64,000 bases of DNA from Paenibacillus xylanilyticus (GCF_013359935.1 NZ_JABMCB010000159.1:1-64000), one strand, 5' to 3'. Shown: positions 24,085 through 33,738, numbered from the stretch's first letter. Notes: generated by a model from the sequence alone, not told the origin. Numbers and translations are program-made.

Positions 24085-25071
24085 GTGATTGTATTGAAAG
24101 TTTTAGTTACAGGAGCTGATGGTTTTATTGGTAGCCATCTAACTGAGCGATTAGTTAGGCAAGGTTATAATGTCAAAGCATTTGTATATTATAACTCATT
24201 TGGTTCCTGGGGATGGATAGATACTTTACCTAAGGAAATCAAGCAAGAAATCGAAGTGTTTAGCGGAGATATTCGTGATCCCAATGGGGTGAAAACTTCA
24301 ATGAGCGGGATGGATACAGTTTTTCATTTGGCTGCACTTATTGCTATACCCTTTAGTTACCACTCACCAGACACTTATGTGGATACCAATATTAAGGGTA
24401 CCTTAAATGTTTTACAAGCTGCCAAGGAGCTTGATACATCTAGAGTTTTAGTGACTTCAACTTCGGAAGTGTATGGAACAGCTCAGTATGTGCCTATGGA
24501 TGAAAAGCATCCTTTTCAAGGTCAATCTCCGTACTCGGCTACAAAAATTGGAGCTGACCGATTAGCAGAATCATTTTATAGAAGCTTTAATATGCCAATA
24601 ACCATTGTAAGACCTTTTAATACGTACGGTCCTAGACAATCAGCCAGAGCAGTAATTCCTACGATTATTACACAGCTCCTTGCTGGAAGGACAGAGGTTA
24701 AGCTTGGCTCTCTCACCCCAACACGTGATTTTAACTATGTAAAGGATACGGTGGAAGGTTTTATTGAGATAGCTAAGACGGGTTTAACTATCGGTGAAGA
24801 AATTAATATTGCTACGCAACAGGAAATATCCATAGGACAGCTTGCTGAGGAACTAATTAGACAGATTAACCCTGATGCAAAAATTGTATGTGATGATCAA
24901 AGGCTACGACCTGAAAAAAGTGAAGTGGATCGTCTTTTGGGCTCTAACGAGAAGATTAAATCTTTAACCAACTGGCAACAGCAATTCACATTTGAGCAAG
25001 GAATGGCAGAAACGATAGAGTTCTTCAGGGACAACCTGGATAAATATAAATCTGATATGTATAACATATAG
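24085..25071 (+). CDS. legB: NDP-sugar 4,6-dehydratase of the LegB type (SDR)
   Basis: 328 residues. Extended SDR fold with the NAD motif GADGFIGSH, the active-site TSTSEVYG and Tyr-x3-Lys in SPYSATKIGADR. Full-length similarity in style is to LegB, which makes the 4-keto-6-deoxy intermediate of legionaminic acid. It is the first biosynthetic gene after maf. The start is GTG 24085 (TTG 24094 is an alternative); the ribosome site is weak. The next gene follows after 12 bases. Confidence 0.8.
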   Translation: MIVLKVLVTGADGFIGSHLTERLVRQGYNVKAFVYYNSFGSWGWIDTLPKEIKQEIEVFSGDIRDPNGVKTSMSGMDTVFHLAALIAIPFSYHSPDTYVDTNIKGTLNVLQAAKELDTSRVLVTSTSEVYGTAQYVPMDEKHPFQGQSPYSATKIGADRLAESFYRSFNMPITIVRPFNTYGPRQSARAVIPTIITQLLAGRTEVKLGSLTPTRDFNYVKDTVEGFIEIAKTGLTIGEEINIATQQEISIGQLAEELIRQINPDAKIVCDDQRLRPEKSEVDRLLGSNEKIKSLTNWQQQFTFEQGMAETIEFFRDNLDKYKSDMYNI

Positions 25072-25083
25072 TCAGGAGAAGAA

Positions 25084-26256
25084 ATGGAACAAAAATTTAT
25101 ACCTCTATCAGTACCTAATCTTAAAGGAAATGAACTTGACTATGTTACTCAAGCTGTTCAGTCAGAGTGGGTATCCACTGGAGGACCCTTCGTAACTAAG
25201 TTTGAGGAATGTGTCGCTGCATATGTACAAGCAGAGGGCGCTGTGTCCTGTCAGAGCGGAACAGCAGGGCTTCATATTGCTTTGGAGGTTTGTGGAGTTA
25301 AAAGGGAAGATGAGGTGCTGGTACCATCCTTAACCTTTATAGCAGCAGTTAATCCCGTCAGATACGTTGGGGCACATCCTGTTTTTATGGACTGTGATGA
25401 CTCACTAACGATTTCCCCAGATAAGCTAGAAGTTTTTTGTGAACAGCAGTGTAGCTTCATAGATGGAAAACTTTTGAATAATTTTTCAAATAGAGAAGTT
25501 AAGGCAATCATTGTTGTTCATGTGTTTGGTAATATGACAGACATGGTGAAAATCGTGAAAGTTGCTAGTAAATATAATTTAAAAGTTATAGAAGATGCAA
25601 CAGAAGCATTAGGAACCCATTATACGAGTGGATTCTATAGTGGGCGATATGCTGGAACAATTGGAGATATTGGCGTGTATTCTTTCAACGGAAACAAAAT
25701 TATTACCACCGGTGGAGGTGGAATGATTGTTTCCAACGATAAGAAACTATTGAGACGGTCAAAACATTTAACCACGCAGGCTAAAAGCGATGAGTTATAT
25801 TATACCCATGATGAAGTCGGATATAACTATCGTATGACTAATCTTCAGGCCGCGTTAGGGATTGCTCAGATGGAACAGTTAGAGCAGTTCATCGAAACAA
25901 AAAAAAGAAATTTCGAGTTGTATCAGGAGCTGGTTTACAACATAGAAGGATTACATCTAATTGAGTATAGAGAAGGAACCAGAGCAAACTATTGGTTCTA
26001 TGCTTTATATGTAGATGAGACTTATCCTCTTAATCGAGATGGATTAATGAAGTTTTTAGCTGAGAACAAAGTTCAAACAAGACCTATATGGGGATTAATT
26101 AATAATCAGAGGCCGTATATTAATGATCAAGCATACAGGATTGAAAGAGCTGTTGATTATTTGGAACATATCGTTAATATTCCATGCAGCTCTAACTTGA
26201 ATGAAACAGACATAAAATATGTTTGTGAACTTCTATCTTATCCAGTGAATAAATGA
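25084..26256 (+). CDS. legC: PLP-dependent sugar aminotransferase, LegC type (DegT/DnrJ/EryC1/StrS)
   Basis: 390 residues of the DegT family: CQSGTAGLHIAL, VLVPSLTFIAAVNPVRYVGAHPVFMD, the PLP Asp region VIEDATEALG and the Schiff-base Lys in FNGNKIITTGGGG. With LegB it would convert the 4-keto sugar to a 4-amino sugar. The longer N-terminal half is the pattern of LegC rather than PseC. AGGAGAAG precedes ATG 25084. Confidence 0.8.
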   Translation: MEQKFIPLSVPNLKGNELDYVTQAVQSEWVSTGGPFVTKFEECVAAYVQAEGAVSCQSGTAGLHIALEVCGVKREDEVLVPSLTFIAAVNPVRYVGAHPVFMDCDDSLTISPDKLEVFCEQQCSFIDGKLLNNFSNREVKAIIVVHVFGNMTDMVKIVKVASKYNLKVIEDATEALGTHYTSGFYSGRYAGTIGDIGVYSFNGNKIITTGGGGMIVSNDKKLLRRSKHLTTQAKSDELYYTHDEVGYNYRMTNLQAALGIAQMEQLEQFIETKKRNFELYQELVYNIEGLHLIEYREGTRANYWFYALYVDETYPLNRDGLMKFLAENKVQTRPIWGLINNQRPYINDQAYRIERAVDYLEHIVNIPCSSNLNETDIKYVCELLSYPVNK

Positions 26257-26282
26257 CACTAAACAGCACGGAGGGAATCTTC

Positions 26283-27329
26283 ATGGATGTAAAGGACCTA
26301 TTAATTGACGAGAATTGCACCGTACTAGAGTCAATGCGAGTTCTGGATAGAGTTTCTAAAAAGATCCTTTTTGTGGAGCGGGAGGGGCAATTTGTAGCTA
26401 CGATCACAAACGGTGACATTAGGAGGTGGATATTAAGAAAAGGTAGTTTGGATGAAAAAGTTAGTAAAATAGCAAACTATCAACCGAAATATTTGCTAGA
26501 GAGTGAAAAGGCTATGGCTCGAGATTATATGAAGAAAAATTTTATAGAAGGCATCCCTATACTAGATGACAATAAGGATATTGTGTCTATTGTTTTGTGG
26601 AATGATGAGGAGTTTGGAGTTAAGCGTTCATTGGATGCTCAGGTTGTAATAATGGCGGGTGGTTTGGGTACGAGATTATATCCATATACTAAGATTTTAC
26701 CTAAGCCACTGATTCCAATTGGTGAGATTCCTATTGTTGAACATATTATTAATCGTTTCTTACCTTATGAAGTCAATCAATTCTCTCTGATTGTAAATCA
26801 TAAAAAAAATATGATAAAAGCCTATTTTAACGAAATAAAAAAAAATTACGAAGTTAACTACATCGATGAAGATATTCCTCTGGGTACAGGAGGGGGATTA
26901 AGCTTGTTGAAGGGTAAAATTAATAGCACATTCATACTATCCAATTGTGATATTTTAATAGATGAAGATTATGAGAAAATATACAACCATCATAAAAGTG
27001 AAGAGAACTTGATTACAATGGTATGTTCATTGAAAAACGTTAGAATCCCTTATGGGGTTGTAGAAATAAGTGAAACAGGACAAATAGAAAATATAAAGGA
27101 GAAGCCGGAATTTTCCTTTTTTACAAATACAGGTATGTACATTGTTGAGCCTCAAGTTATTGAAGAACTTGAGCAGGATACTGCGATAGGTTTTCCAGAT
27201 ATTATTGAGAAGTATAAAGAAAAAGGAGCTAAAATCGGTGTGTTCCCTATAAGCGAAAATAGTTGGTTGGATATGGGGCAACTAGACGAAATGGAAGAGA
27301 TGAGAAGAAGGCTCGAGAGAGATGAGTAG
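26283..27329 (+). CDS. ptmE: CBS-domain sugar-1-phosphate nucleotidyltransferase (PtmE-like)
   Basis: 348 residues: two N-terminal CBS motifs (about 1-115), then an NTP_transferase domain with the signature VVIMAGGLGTRLYPYTKILPKPLIPIGEIPIVEHII. This fusion is that of PtmE, which makes GDP-glucosamine in the legionaminate route of Campylobacter. ATG 26283 follows GGAGGG; the open frame from 26253 overlaps legC and is less likely. It overlaps the next gene by 8 bases. Confidence 0.8.
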   Translation: MDVKDLLIDENCTVLESMRVLDRVSKKILFVEREGQFVATITNGDIRRWILRKGSLDEKVSKIANYQPKYLLESEKAMARDYMKKNFIEGIPILDDNKDIVSIVLWNDEEFGVKRSLDAQVVIMAGGLGTRLYPYTKILPKPLIPIGEIPIVEHIINRFLPYEVNQFSLIVNHKKNMIKAYFNEIKKNYEVNYIDEDIPLGTGGGLSLLKGKINSTFILSNCDILIDEDYEKIYNHHKSEENLITMVCSLKNVRIPYGVVEISETGQIENIKEKPEFSFFTNTGMYIVEPQVIEELEQDTAIGFPDIIEKYKEKGAKIGVFPISENSWLDMGQLDEMEEMRRRLERDE

Positions 27330-27948
27330 AAAAATACTGCTGATTGGTGGAGGTGGACATTGTAAATCTGTATTGGACAGCTTGTTATATTATGACAACA
27401 TATCCGAAATAGGTATAATCGACCAAAAGCAAAATGTAGGGAAGGAAATCATTGGGATTTCTATTATTGGATGCGATAAAGATATACCTCGATTATTTAC
27501 AAAAGGTTACAACGAAGCTTTTGTTACCCTTGGGAACTCGAAGCAAAGAAGTATGTTTTTTCAGACTATAAGTAAAATAGGATTTGAAATGCCTATTATT
27601 ACCGATAAGTCTGCAATAGTGAGTGAAAATGTGAAGTTAGGCTCAGGTTCGTTTATTGGAAAACGGGCAATTGTCAATGCGGGTTCATGTATAGGAAAAG
27701 GAGCAATTGTTAATTCAGGGGCAATCGTTGAGCACGATTGTATAATTGGTGACTTTGCGCATGTTTCTCCAGGTACAGTACTATGTGGAGGAGTAGAGAT
27801 TGGTGAAGATACACATGTTGGAGCCAATAGTGTTATTAGACAACAATTAAAAATAGGTTCGGGTACCACTATAGGTATGGGAAGTGTTGTAGTGGAAAAT
27901 ATACGTAATAATGTTGTGGCTTATGGGAACCCCTGCAAGGTTGTCTGA
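27322..27948 (+). CDS. NeuD/PglD-type sugar O/N-acetyltransferase
   Basis: 208 residues: a PglB-type N-terminal domain with a glycine-rich sugar-nucleotide motif (ILLIGGGGHCKSVLDSL) and a left-handed beta helix of hexapeptide repeats (VKLGSGSFIGKRAIVNAGSCIGKGAIVN ...) with the catalytic His in AIVEHDCIIGD. In such clusters this family N-acetylates the 4-amino group (LegH role) or O-acetylates the nonulosonate (NeuD role); I cannot tell which. Confidence 0.8.
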   Translation: MSRKILLIGGGGHCKSVLDSLLYYDNISEIGIIDQKQNVGKEIIGISIIGCDKDIPRLFTKGYNEAFVTLGNSKQRSMFFQTISKIGFEMPIITDKSAIVSENVKLGSGSFIGKRAIVNAGSCIGKGAIVNSGAIVEHDCIIGDFAHVSPGTVLCGGVEIGEDTHVGANSVIRQQLKIGSGTTIGMGSVVVENIRNNVVAYGNPCKVV

Positions 27949-27981
27949 TAAGGACGAAGTGGTGTTCGGAAGGTGGATTTC

Positions 27982-28863
27982 ATGAAAATCGCGTTTGGAA
28001 CTGTCATATATAAGGAGTCATTTTTGTACTTGACTGATTATGCTAAGTCTATTAATAGCCAAGATACTACTGAGTTTGATCTTCTTCTTTTAAACGACAA
28101 TCTTGATAATGGAGAGGTTCAACACTTAATTTCATATTTTGATACACATGTGCATTTATGGAATGGAAAGGCCGGTAGCCTTCCATCTGAATTAAGAGTA
28201 GAGCTTATAAAAAGAGCCAAAAAATTAGGATATGATCTTTTAGTTTTAGGCGATTTTGATGATACATTTTCTGAAAATAGAATTTCTAAAATACAGTCAC
28301 GATATGAAAAGAACGTAGCTTTTTACTATAATGAGCTATACTATTCTGATCGACTGAAGAGTTTCTTTGAAACATTACCTGCACAGACACATGAGATTGA
28401 TTCGATTTTAGAATGTAATTATCTGGGACTAAGTAATACTGCAATAAATCTCAATGCAATCAGTTATGAGCTTATTGAGAAATTGAATGTGAGTAATGGG
28501 CCTATTTTTGATTGGTTCATGTATTCTGTTTTATTAATGGAAGGATGTAAAGGGATAAAGGTAGATCGATGTAAAACCTATTACAGGATTCATGAGAATA
28601 ATGTTGCAGGTGAAATTAGTAATACTCTAGATGCTGTGCATAAGGAAATTGAGGTGAAACTTATGCATTACGAGCACCTTAAGACTTTGTATCCTGAATT
28701 CGCTCGGTTGCTTAGGCTGTATGAGAAACTGAGAGATAGATTAGATGATAGTAAGTTTGATATATTTCCTCTCGTTAAAGAAACAAATGATTTTTGGTGG
28801 GGAAACTTAAAATTGGGTCAGATTGGAGATGGAACTTTTGAAATTCAAAGACAAGGAAATTAA
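27982..28863 (+). CDS. glycosyltransferase-like protein of the nonulosonate cluster
   Basis: About 293 residues beginning MKIAFGTVIYKESFLYLTDYAKSINSQD, reminiscent of a GT-A fold start, with an acidic GDFDDTFSENRI that could be the metal-binding DxD. I do not recognise a defined family. It takes the place where a hydrolysing 2-epimerase (LegG/NeuC) would be expected, but shows none of that family's motifs. The start ATG 27982 follows GGAAGG. It overlaps the next gene by 35 bases. Confidence 0.6.
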   Translation: MKIAFGTVIYKESFLYLTDYAKSINSQDTTEFDLLLLNDNLDNGEVQHLISYFDTHVHLWNGKAGSLPSELRVELIKRAKKLGYDLLVLGDFDDTFSENRISKIQSRYEKNVAFYYNELYYSDRLKSFFETLPAQTHEIDSILECNYLGLSNTAINLNAISYELIEKLNVSNGPIFDWFMYSVLLMEGCKGIKVDRCKTYYRIHENNVAGEISNTLDAVHKEIEVKLMHYEHLKTLYPEFARLLRLYEKLRDRLDDSKFDIFPLVKETNDFWWGNLKLGQIGDGTFEIQRQGN

Positions 28864-29887
28864 AAATTATACTAAGCCCTATATTATTGCTGAAATTGGA
28901 GCTAACCACAATGGTGATATGGAACTTGCGAAGGAAATGATTGATGCTGCAGTAAAATGTGGGGTTGACGCGGTTAAATTTCAATCATGGACTAACAAGT
29001 CATTAATTGCACAAGCTGAGTATGATCGTAACCAAAAGTATGATGATTCAGCTAAAAAGCATTTTGGGTCTCTAGAGGAAATGGTTGATAAGTATTATTT
29101 ACGTAAAGAACAACATTACATCTTAAAAGAATATTGCTCTGAGAAGGGTGTAGAGTTCTGTTCGACTCCCTTCTCAGAGGAAGAGGTTGATCTTTTGGAT
29201 GAGATTGGAGTTCCATTTTATAAAGTTGCCTCGATGGATATCAACAATTATAGACTTTTGAAATATATTGCAAAGAAAATGAAACCTGTTATTCTTTCAA
29301 CAGGAATGTCCACGCTGGCCGAAATTGAACAGGCAGTTCAAGCTATAGAGTCTACTGGCAATAAAAATATAGTGATTTTGCACTGTATCTCTATTTATCC
29401 TCCAGCACCAAAAGACATTCATTTAAACAATATCTTAACGCTTCAGAGAATATTTCCCTCCTACCCCGTGGGATTCTCGGATCACACAATTGGAATCTCA
29501 GTTCCCTTAGCTGCAGTAGCGTTGGGAGCAGCAGTTATTGAAAAACATTTCACAACAGATAAAGACCTACCGGGCTGGGATCATGAAGTGTCTGCAGATC
29601 CTTCCGAAATGAAATTGATAGTTAAAGAAAGTGGGATCATTTCTGATGCTCTTGGTAGTTTCCAAAGAACTGTATCGAAGGCTGAACAAAATAAGAAAGA
29701 TAAATTTAGACGTAGTATTGTTTTAACAAAGGATATGAAGCAAGGGGAAATAATCTTGGCTGAGGATCTGACATTCAAAAGACCGGGAACGCATATTAGT
29801 CCTGATCAAGAGCAGTATGTGATAGGCAGAACTCTAAAAAAAGATATGAAGCAGGACGAGCTGCTTAATTGGTGTGATTTGTTGTAA
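28829..29887 (+). CDS. legI: nonulosonic acid synthase, NeuB/LegI family
   Basis: 352 residues: TIM-barrel NeuB domain (PYIIAEIGANHNGDMELAKEMIDAA, AVKFQSW, FCSTPFSEEEVDLL, ILSTGMSTLAEIEQAV, GFSDHTIG) and a C-terminal SAF/antifreeze-like domain (FRRSIVLTKDMKQGEIILAEDLTFKRPG). It condenses phosphoenolpyruvate with a six-carbon sugar to give a nine-carbon sialic-acid-like sugar. Whether the product is legionaminic, pseudaminic or another acid cannot be read off the sequence alone; legB/legC/ptmE neighbours favour the legionaminate branch. Confidence 0.85.
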   Translation: MELLKFKDKEIKNYTKPYIIAEIGANHNGDMELAKEMIDAAVKCGVDAVKFQSWTNKSLIAQAEYDRNQKYDDSAKKHFGSLEEMVDKYYLRKEQHYILKEYCSEKGVEFCSTPFSEEEVDLLDEIGVPFYKVASMDINNYRLLKYIAKKMKPVILSTGMSTLAEIEQAVQAIESTGNKNIVILHCISIYPPAPKDIHLNNILTLQRIFPSYPVGFSDHTIGISVPLAAVALGAAVIEKHFTTDKDLPGWDHEVSADPSEMKLIVKESGIISDALGSFQRTVSKAEQNKKDKFRRSIVLTKDMKQGEIILAEDLTFKRPGTHISPDQEQYVIGRTLKKDMKQDELLNWCDLL

Positions 29888-29916
29888 TTAAATTCATTTA
29901 AAGGAGTGAGCAATCC

Positions 29917-30714
29917 ATGAAAGTTGTAGCATGTATCATTGCACGAACTAATTCTACACGCTTACCCAAAAAAGTGCTGAAAGAGATTAATGGCAAAGCG
30001 CTTATCGAACATATCATAGAACGAGTGAAGCTAGTTCAAGGAATTGACGAAATATATATTGCTACTTCCAACAATCCAGGTGATAGTGTTCTGGGAGAAA
30101 TAGCTAAAAAAAATAATGTTAAAATATTCTATGGAAGTGAAAATTCCGTTATTGAAAGAATGTTAGGAATAGCTGAATTGGAACAAGCAACCCATTTGAT
30201 TAGAATAACGGGTGACAATATTTTTACAGACCCATATATCTTGGAAAACACGCTAAAGTATCACAAAGAATACCAATCTGAGTATTCAAGAGCAGAATAT
30301 TTATCTCTTGGTGCTACAGCTGAGGTAATGAATATTGAGGCATTAAAACGTTGTTATCAAGCAATAGATCCTGAAAAGAGTGAGTATTTGTTTTATTACA
30401 TTTTTGATCCTGAAAATTATAAAACTTTAGTACTAGTTCCAGAAGATGACCATCGAAAGGAGTATACAAGTCTTACAGTGGACACGATTGAAGACTTTGA
30501 GAGAAGTGAGTTCATATTTAATCGCATCGCATCAAAAGTAATTAGTTATAAGGATATAATTGCTTTGAGTGAACAAGAAGAAATCCCTTCATTTCATATA
30601 GATGGGAAATATAAAATTAAATTACCAGATAACGTTGTGATTGATTATAGTGATTTTAGAGAAATAATAAATGCTAGAATAGCACAAAGCACTATAGTGA
30701 AATATAAAATTTAG
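29917..30714 (+). CDS. cytidylyltransferase, SpsF/NeuA-like
   Basis: 265 residues with the nucleotidyltransferase start VVACIIARTNSTRLPKKVLKEINGKALIEHIIERV and the acidic LIRITGDNIFTD. This is the CMP-sugar synthetase-like family seen as SpsF in spore-coat polysaccharide loci and as LegF/NeuA in nonulosonate loci. It should activate the acid to its CMP form, the donor for Maf. AAAGGAG precedes ATG 29917. It is the last gene of the cluster. Confidence 0.78.
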   Translation: MKVVACIIARTNSTRLPKKVLKEINGKALIEHIIERVKLVQGIDEIYIATSNNPGDSVLGEIAKKNNVKIFYGSENSVIERMLGIAELEQATHLIRITGDNIFTDPYILENTLKYHKEYQSEYSRAEYLSLGATAEVMNIEALKRCYQAIDPEKSEYLFYYIFDPENYKTLVLVPEDDHRKEYTSLTVDTIEDFERSEFIFNRIASKVISYKDIIALSEQEEIPSFHIDGKYKIKLPDNVVIDYSDFREIINARIAQSTIVKYKI

Positions 30715-30735
30715 TAATAACATTAATTGAGGTAG

Positions 30736-30816
30736 ATGAAATTGCAATGGTTTCGTGGTTTCTTTAGCTTACGTAAAGAGAGGGCGAAATCATTGCTAAT
30801 GAGTCCAAGTATTTAG
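30736..30816 (+). CDS. possible 26-residue basic peptide
   Basis: ATG 30736 with GAGG seven bases upstream opens a short frame (MKLQWFRGFFSLRKERAKSL ... ) that is basic and amphipathic. Nothing else supports it; it may be a remnant or chance frame between the cytidylyltransferase and the flaG promoter. Confidence 0.2.
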   Translation: MKLQWFRGFFSLRKERAKSLLMSPSI

Positions 30817-30921
30817 TTGATAAAATGAATTTTAAATCACATTAGTGATTTTTTTCACATTTAATTATGGTTAATCTCATGGGATAAATCAATTATGTTT
30901 TTAGGGATTTTACATATTTTC

Positions 30922-30949
30922 TAAAGCTGGACAGCCCATACGCCGATAT
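30922..30949 (+). promoter_or_regulatory. sigma-D promoter of flaG-fliD-fliS-fliT
   Basis: TAAA (30922-30925), 16 bases, GCCGATAT (30942-30949): an exact match to the sigma-D consensus boxes. It restarts the flagellar regulon downstream of the glycosylation cluster. Confidence 0.92.
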
Positions 30950-30986
30950 ATACTATAAATGCGAAATAGTTGGAGGTCGTTCAAGG

Positions 30987-31370
30987 GTGAACATTCAATT
31001 TTCCTTATCTGCTGCCTCATCTGCAAGCCCTGCAGTAGAGGTACAGCACCCGGCAGGCGCTTCTCAAGCGGGAACCGACACATCATACATCAAGACAGCG
31101 AAAGAAGCCTATACCAAAGAAAAACAGGGTATGAATTTATCTGTGGGCGAAGAGCTACTGATCCGTAACATTGATCGAGCAGTGAAAGCCCTCCAAGGTC
31201 CAGAAACGACACTGGACATCAGCATCCATGAGAAGACACATGATATTATGGTCAAGGTGCTAAATAAGGAAACAGGTGAAGTGCTTCGCGAGATTCCGCC
31301 TGAGAAGACACTGGATCTGGTAGCCAAGATGATGGAAATAGCGGGCATCCTGATCGACGAGAAAGTATAA
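30987..31370 (+). CDS. flaG: flagellar protein FlaG
   Basis: 127 residues. The N-terminal half is low-complexity and Ala/Ser-rich; the C-terminal half is the FlaG domain (LDISIHEKTHDIMVKVLNKETGEVLREIPPEKTLDLVAKMMEIAGILIDEKV). FlaG limits filament length in some bacteria. The start is GTG 30987 with GGAGG at 30972-30976. It is the first gene after the sigma-D promoter. Confidence 0.9.
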   Translation: MNIQFSLSAASSASPAVEVQHPAGASQAGTDTSYIKTAKEAYTKEKQGMNLSVGEELLIRNIDRAVKALQGPETTLDISIHEKTHDIMVKVLNKETGEVLREIPPEKTLDLVAKMMEIAGILIDEKV

Positions 31371-31409
31371 AACTACAGATTATATTCTAACGAGTGGGGA
31401 GTTGAATTT

Positions 31410-32957
31410 ATGCGTATAAACGGATTCTCCGGTATGGACATTGATAGTATGGTCAAAGAACTAATGACAGCCAAACGAGCTCCACTGGATAAATTGAACC
31501 AGAAAAAGACACTTCTCGAATGGCAGCGTGATAGCTACCGTGAATTGAACAGTAAGATGTATGAATTCCGCAATACCAAACTACAGAACACATACAGGCA
31601 GTCTGCAGCCCTTAATACACAAAAAGCAGTGGTAACAGGCAACACGGATGCGGTTAAAGCCGAAGCGGGTGCAGCAGCTAACGGAATAAAAATGGAAGTG
31701 TCCGTCGAACAATTGGCTACCGCAAAAGCAAAGCAAACGGATGGAAAAGGTCTAGGATATAATTCCAAGCAATCACTTGCAGAGCTAGAAAAGGGAATTA
31801 AGTCTGGAGAATCAACGGCAAGTTTAGGGACAAGTGAATATGAAAAAAAATACAAAATCAAAATAAATGATGTCGAGATGACATTTACTGGTCAAGATAC
31901 GGTTTCTTCTGTCATTGCGAAAATCAATAGTAATTCTAGTATGAATGTGAAGGCAAGTTTTGATGAACTAACAGGTAAGTTCACCGTTTCCGCAATAGAG
32001 TTAGGTGGGAGTGGTAAACTCGAATTGGGAACACTTAAAGCTGAGGAAAACTCTATGTTTGACGTGTTCGGTGGAAACCTAGACGATGTGGAAAATAGTG
32101 GTCTTAATGCAAGTGTGTCTATTAATGGAGTTAAATTGAGCCCTCCTCCTACGAGTAATGTAATAACTTATAATGGTGTGCAGATGAATCTTTTAAAGGA
32201 AACTGTCACGAAAACAAAAGACTCGAATGGGAATGACATAATCACAGACAACCCCTTTACAATTACAACGCAAAGCGATCCGGATAAAGCACTTGAAACC
32301 GTCAAAGCTTTCATTGAAGATTACAATAAAATGCTTGTTATGTTAAACACGAAAATTGGTGAGGAAAAGTATCGAACCTTCCAACCGCTTACCTCCGAAC
32401 AGCGCAGTGCCATGTCAGAAAGTGACATTAAACTGTGGGAAGAAAAGGCCAAGAGCGGCCTGCTCAAAAATGATGATATTCTCACCAGCCTCGCTTCTAC
32501 GATGAGAACCATCATGGGCGAGAAAATGGGAGAACTAAGCAATATTGGCATCACGGGCGGTAAGTATTATGAAAATGGGAAAATCTATCTGGACGAGGAA
32601 AAGTTCAAAACGGCTATAATGGATAATCCGCAGCAGATCTCCGATCTTTTGCAAGGTACTGGAACGGGTGCGGATAACTCCATTTTTGGCAAGCTGTACA
32701 AAGAGATGGATACAGCAATGACCAAAGTTGCAGAACGTGCAGGTACGACCAAATTTAGCGGTGATGTTAACAGCCTTTACAAGGAAGAGAGCGTCATGGG
32801 TAAAACGCTGAAGGGATACAACACTGAAATCACCGCTTTAGAAAGAAGATTGACTGACATGGAGAATCGTTACTACAAACAGTTCACCGCAATGGAAACC
32901 GCAATGACGAAGTACCAGAATCAGGCGTCCAGCTTATCCAGCTTCTTTGCAAGTTAA
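31410..32957 (+). CDS. fliD: flagellar filament cap protein (HAP2)
   Basis: 515 residues: the FliD N-terminus MRINGFSGMDIDSMVKELMTAKRAPLDKLNQKKTLLEWQRDSYRELN and the C-terminal coiled coil (SVMGKTLKGYNTEITALERRLTDMENRYYKQFTAMETAMTKYQNQASSLSSF). It caps the growing filament and folds flagellin subunits. The central part (about 31780-32200) is more AT-rich and variable, as usual for the exposed domain. Confidence 0.95.
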   Translation: MRINGFSGMDIDSMVKELMTAKRAPLDKLNQKKTLLEWQRDSYRELNSKMYEFRNTKLQNTYRQSAALNTQKAVVTGNTDAVKAEAGAAANGIKMEVSVEQLATAKAKQTDGKGLGYNSKQSLAELEKGIKSGESTASLGTSEYEKKYKIKINDVEMTFTGQDTVSSVIAKINSNSSMNVKASFDELTGKFTVSAIELGGSGKLELGTLKAEENSMFDVFGGNLDDVENSGLNASVSINGVKLSPPPTSNVITYNGVQMNLLKETVTKTKDSNGNDIITDNPFTITTQSDPDKALETVKAFIEDYNKMLVMLNTKIGEEKYRTFQPLTSEQRSAMSESDIKLWEEKAKSGLLKNDDILTSLASTMRTIMGEKMGELSNIGITGGKYYENGKIYLDEEKFKTAIMDNPQQISDLLQGTGTGADNSIFGKLYKEMDTAMTKVAERAGTTKFSGDVNSLYKEESVMGKTLKGYNTEITALERRLTDMENRYYKQFTAMETAMTKYQNQASSLSSFFAS

Positions 32958-32987
32958 ACATTTATTCAAGATTGAAAGGGTGTAAAT

Positions 32988-33383
32988 ATGATTAAGTCTC
33001 CATATGATCAATATCGTCAGTCGTCCGTTCAGACCTCTTCACCGGGTCAGTTGTTGATTATGTTGTACGATGGAGCTATTCGTTTTGTGCGGACAGCGAT
33101 TGATGGATTGGGTGCCAAGGATTATCAGAAGGTTAGTCTAAACCTTGGGAAAGCACAAACCATTGTTAGCGAGTTATCGGTTACATTGGATCGCTCTTCT
33201 GATATTGCAGAAAATCTTAATGCACTATATGAATATATTAATTTTCTTCTTATTGATGCCAATACGAAGAAGAATGCTGAACCGGCTGAGGAAGCTTTGG
33301 GTTATTTGAAAGAGTTAAAAGAGACTTGGGTCCAGGCAAGCAAAATGGTATCTTCATCTGAGCTTGGAGCCGTTCATGGATGA
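32988..33383 (+). CDS. fliS: flagellin export chaperone FliS
   Basis: 131 residues starting MIKSPYDQYRQSSVQTSSPGQLLIMLYDGAIRFV, the FliS signature; four-helix bundle. It binds the flagellin C-terminus in the cytoplasm and interacts with FliW. It overlaps the next gene by 8 bases. Confidence 0.95.
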   Translation: MIKSPYDQYRQSSVQTSSPGQLLIMLYDGAIRFVRTAIDGLGAKDYQKVSLNLGKAQTIVSELSVTLDRSSDIAENLNALYEYINFLLIDANTKKNAEPAEEALGYLKELKETWVQASKMVSSSELGAVHG

Positions 33384-33711
33384 TCTGATTACAGAGTTAG
33401 AACAGTTAACACATGATCTCATGCTTAAAATCGAAAAAGCGGACTCAGAAGAATTAGAGCAATTCGTGGACAAGCGTCAGTTGATTATTGATTCCATGTT
33501 ACAGCAAGGTATGGGTGTAGCATCTGTGGCTCAACAAGCTAGGCTTAAGAGCGTAATGGAGAATGATCATGCAATTCTGATGCGTATTAATAGCTTGAAA
33601 ATTGAAGCTAAAGATTGGCTCATTCAACGCAAGCAGGCCAAAACGCAAAAAAATGCATATGAGATGTCCTACGCTGTCGATAGCATTATTGTAGATACGA
33701 AAAGATATTAA
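33376..33711 (+). CDS. fliT: FliT-like flagellar chaperone
   Basis: 111 residues, helical with heptads (DDLITELEQLTHDLMLKIEKADSEELEQFVDKRQLIIDSM), in the FliT position after fliS. FliT is the export chaperone for FliD. ATG 33376 has TTGGAG upstream; the frame reaches back to 33364. Sequence similarity within this family is low, so the call leans on position. Confidence 0.8.
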   Translation: MDDLITELEQLTHDLMLKIEKADSEELEQFVDKRQLIIDSMLQQGMGVASVAQQARLKSVMENDHAILMRINSLKIEAKDWLIQRKQAKTQKNAYEMSYAVDSIIVDTKRY

Positions 33712-33738
33712 GATTGTTGTAGTTATTTATTTGAATTG

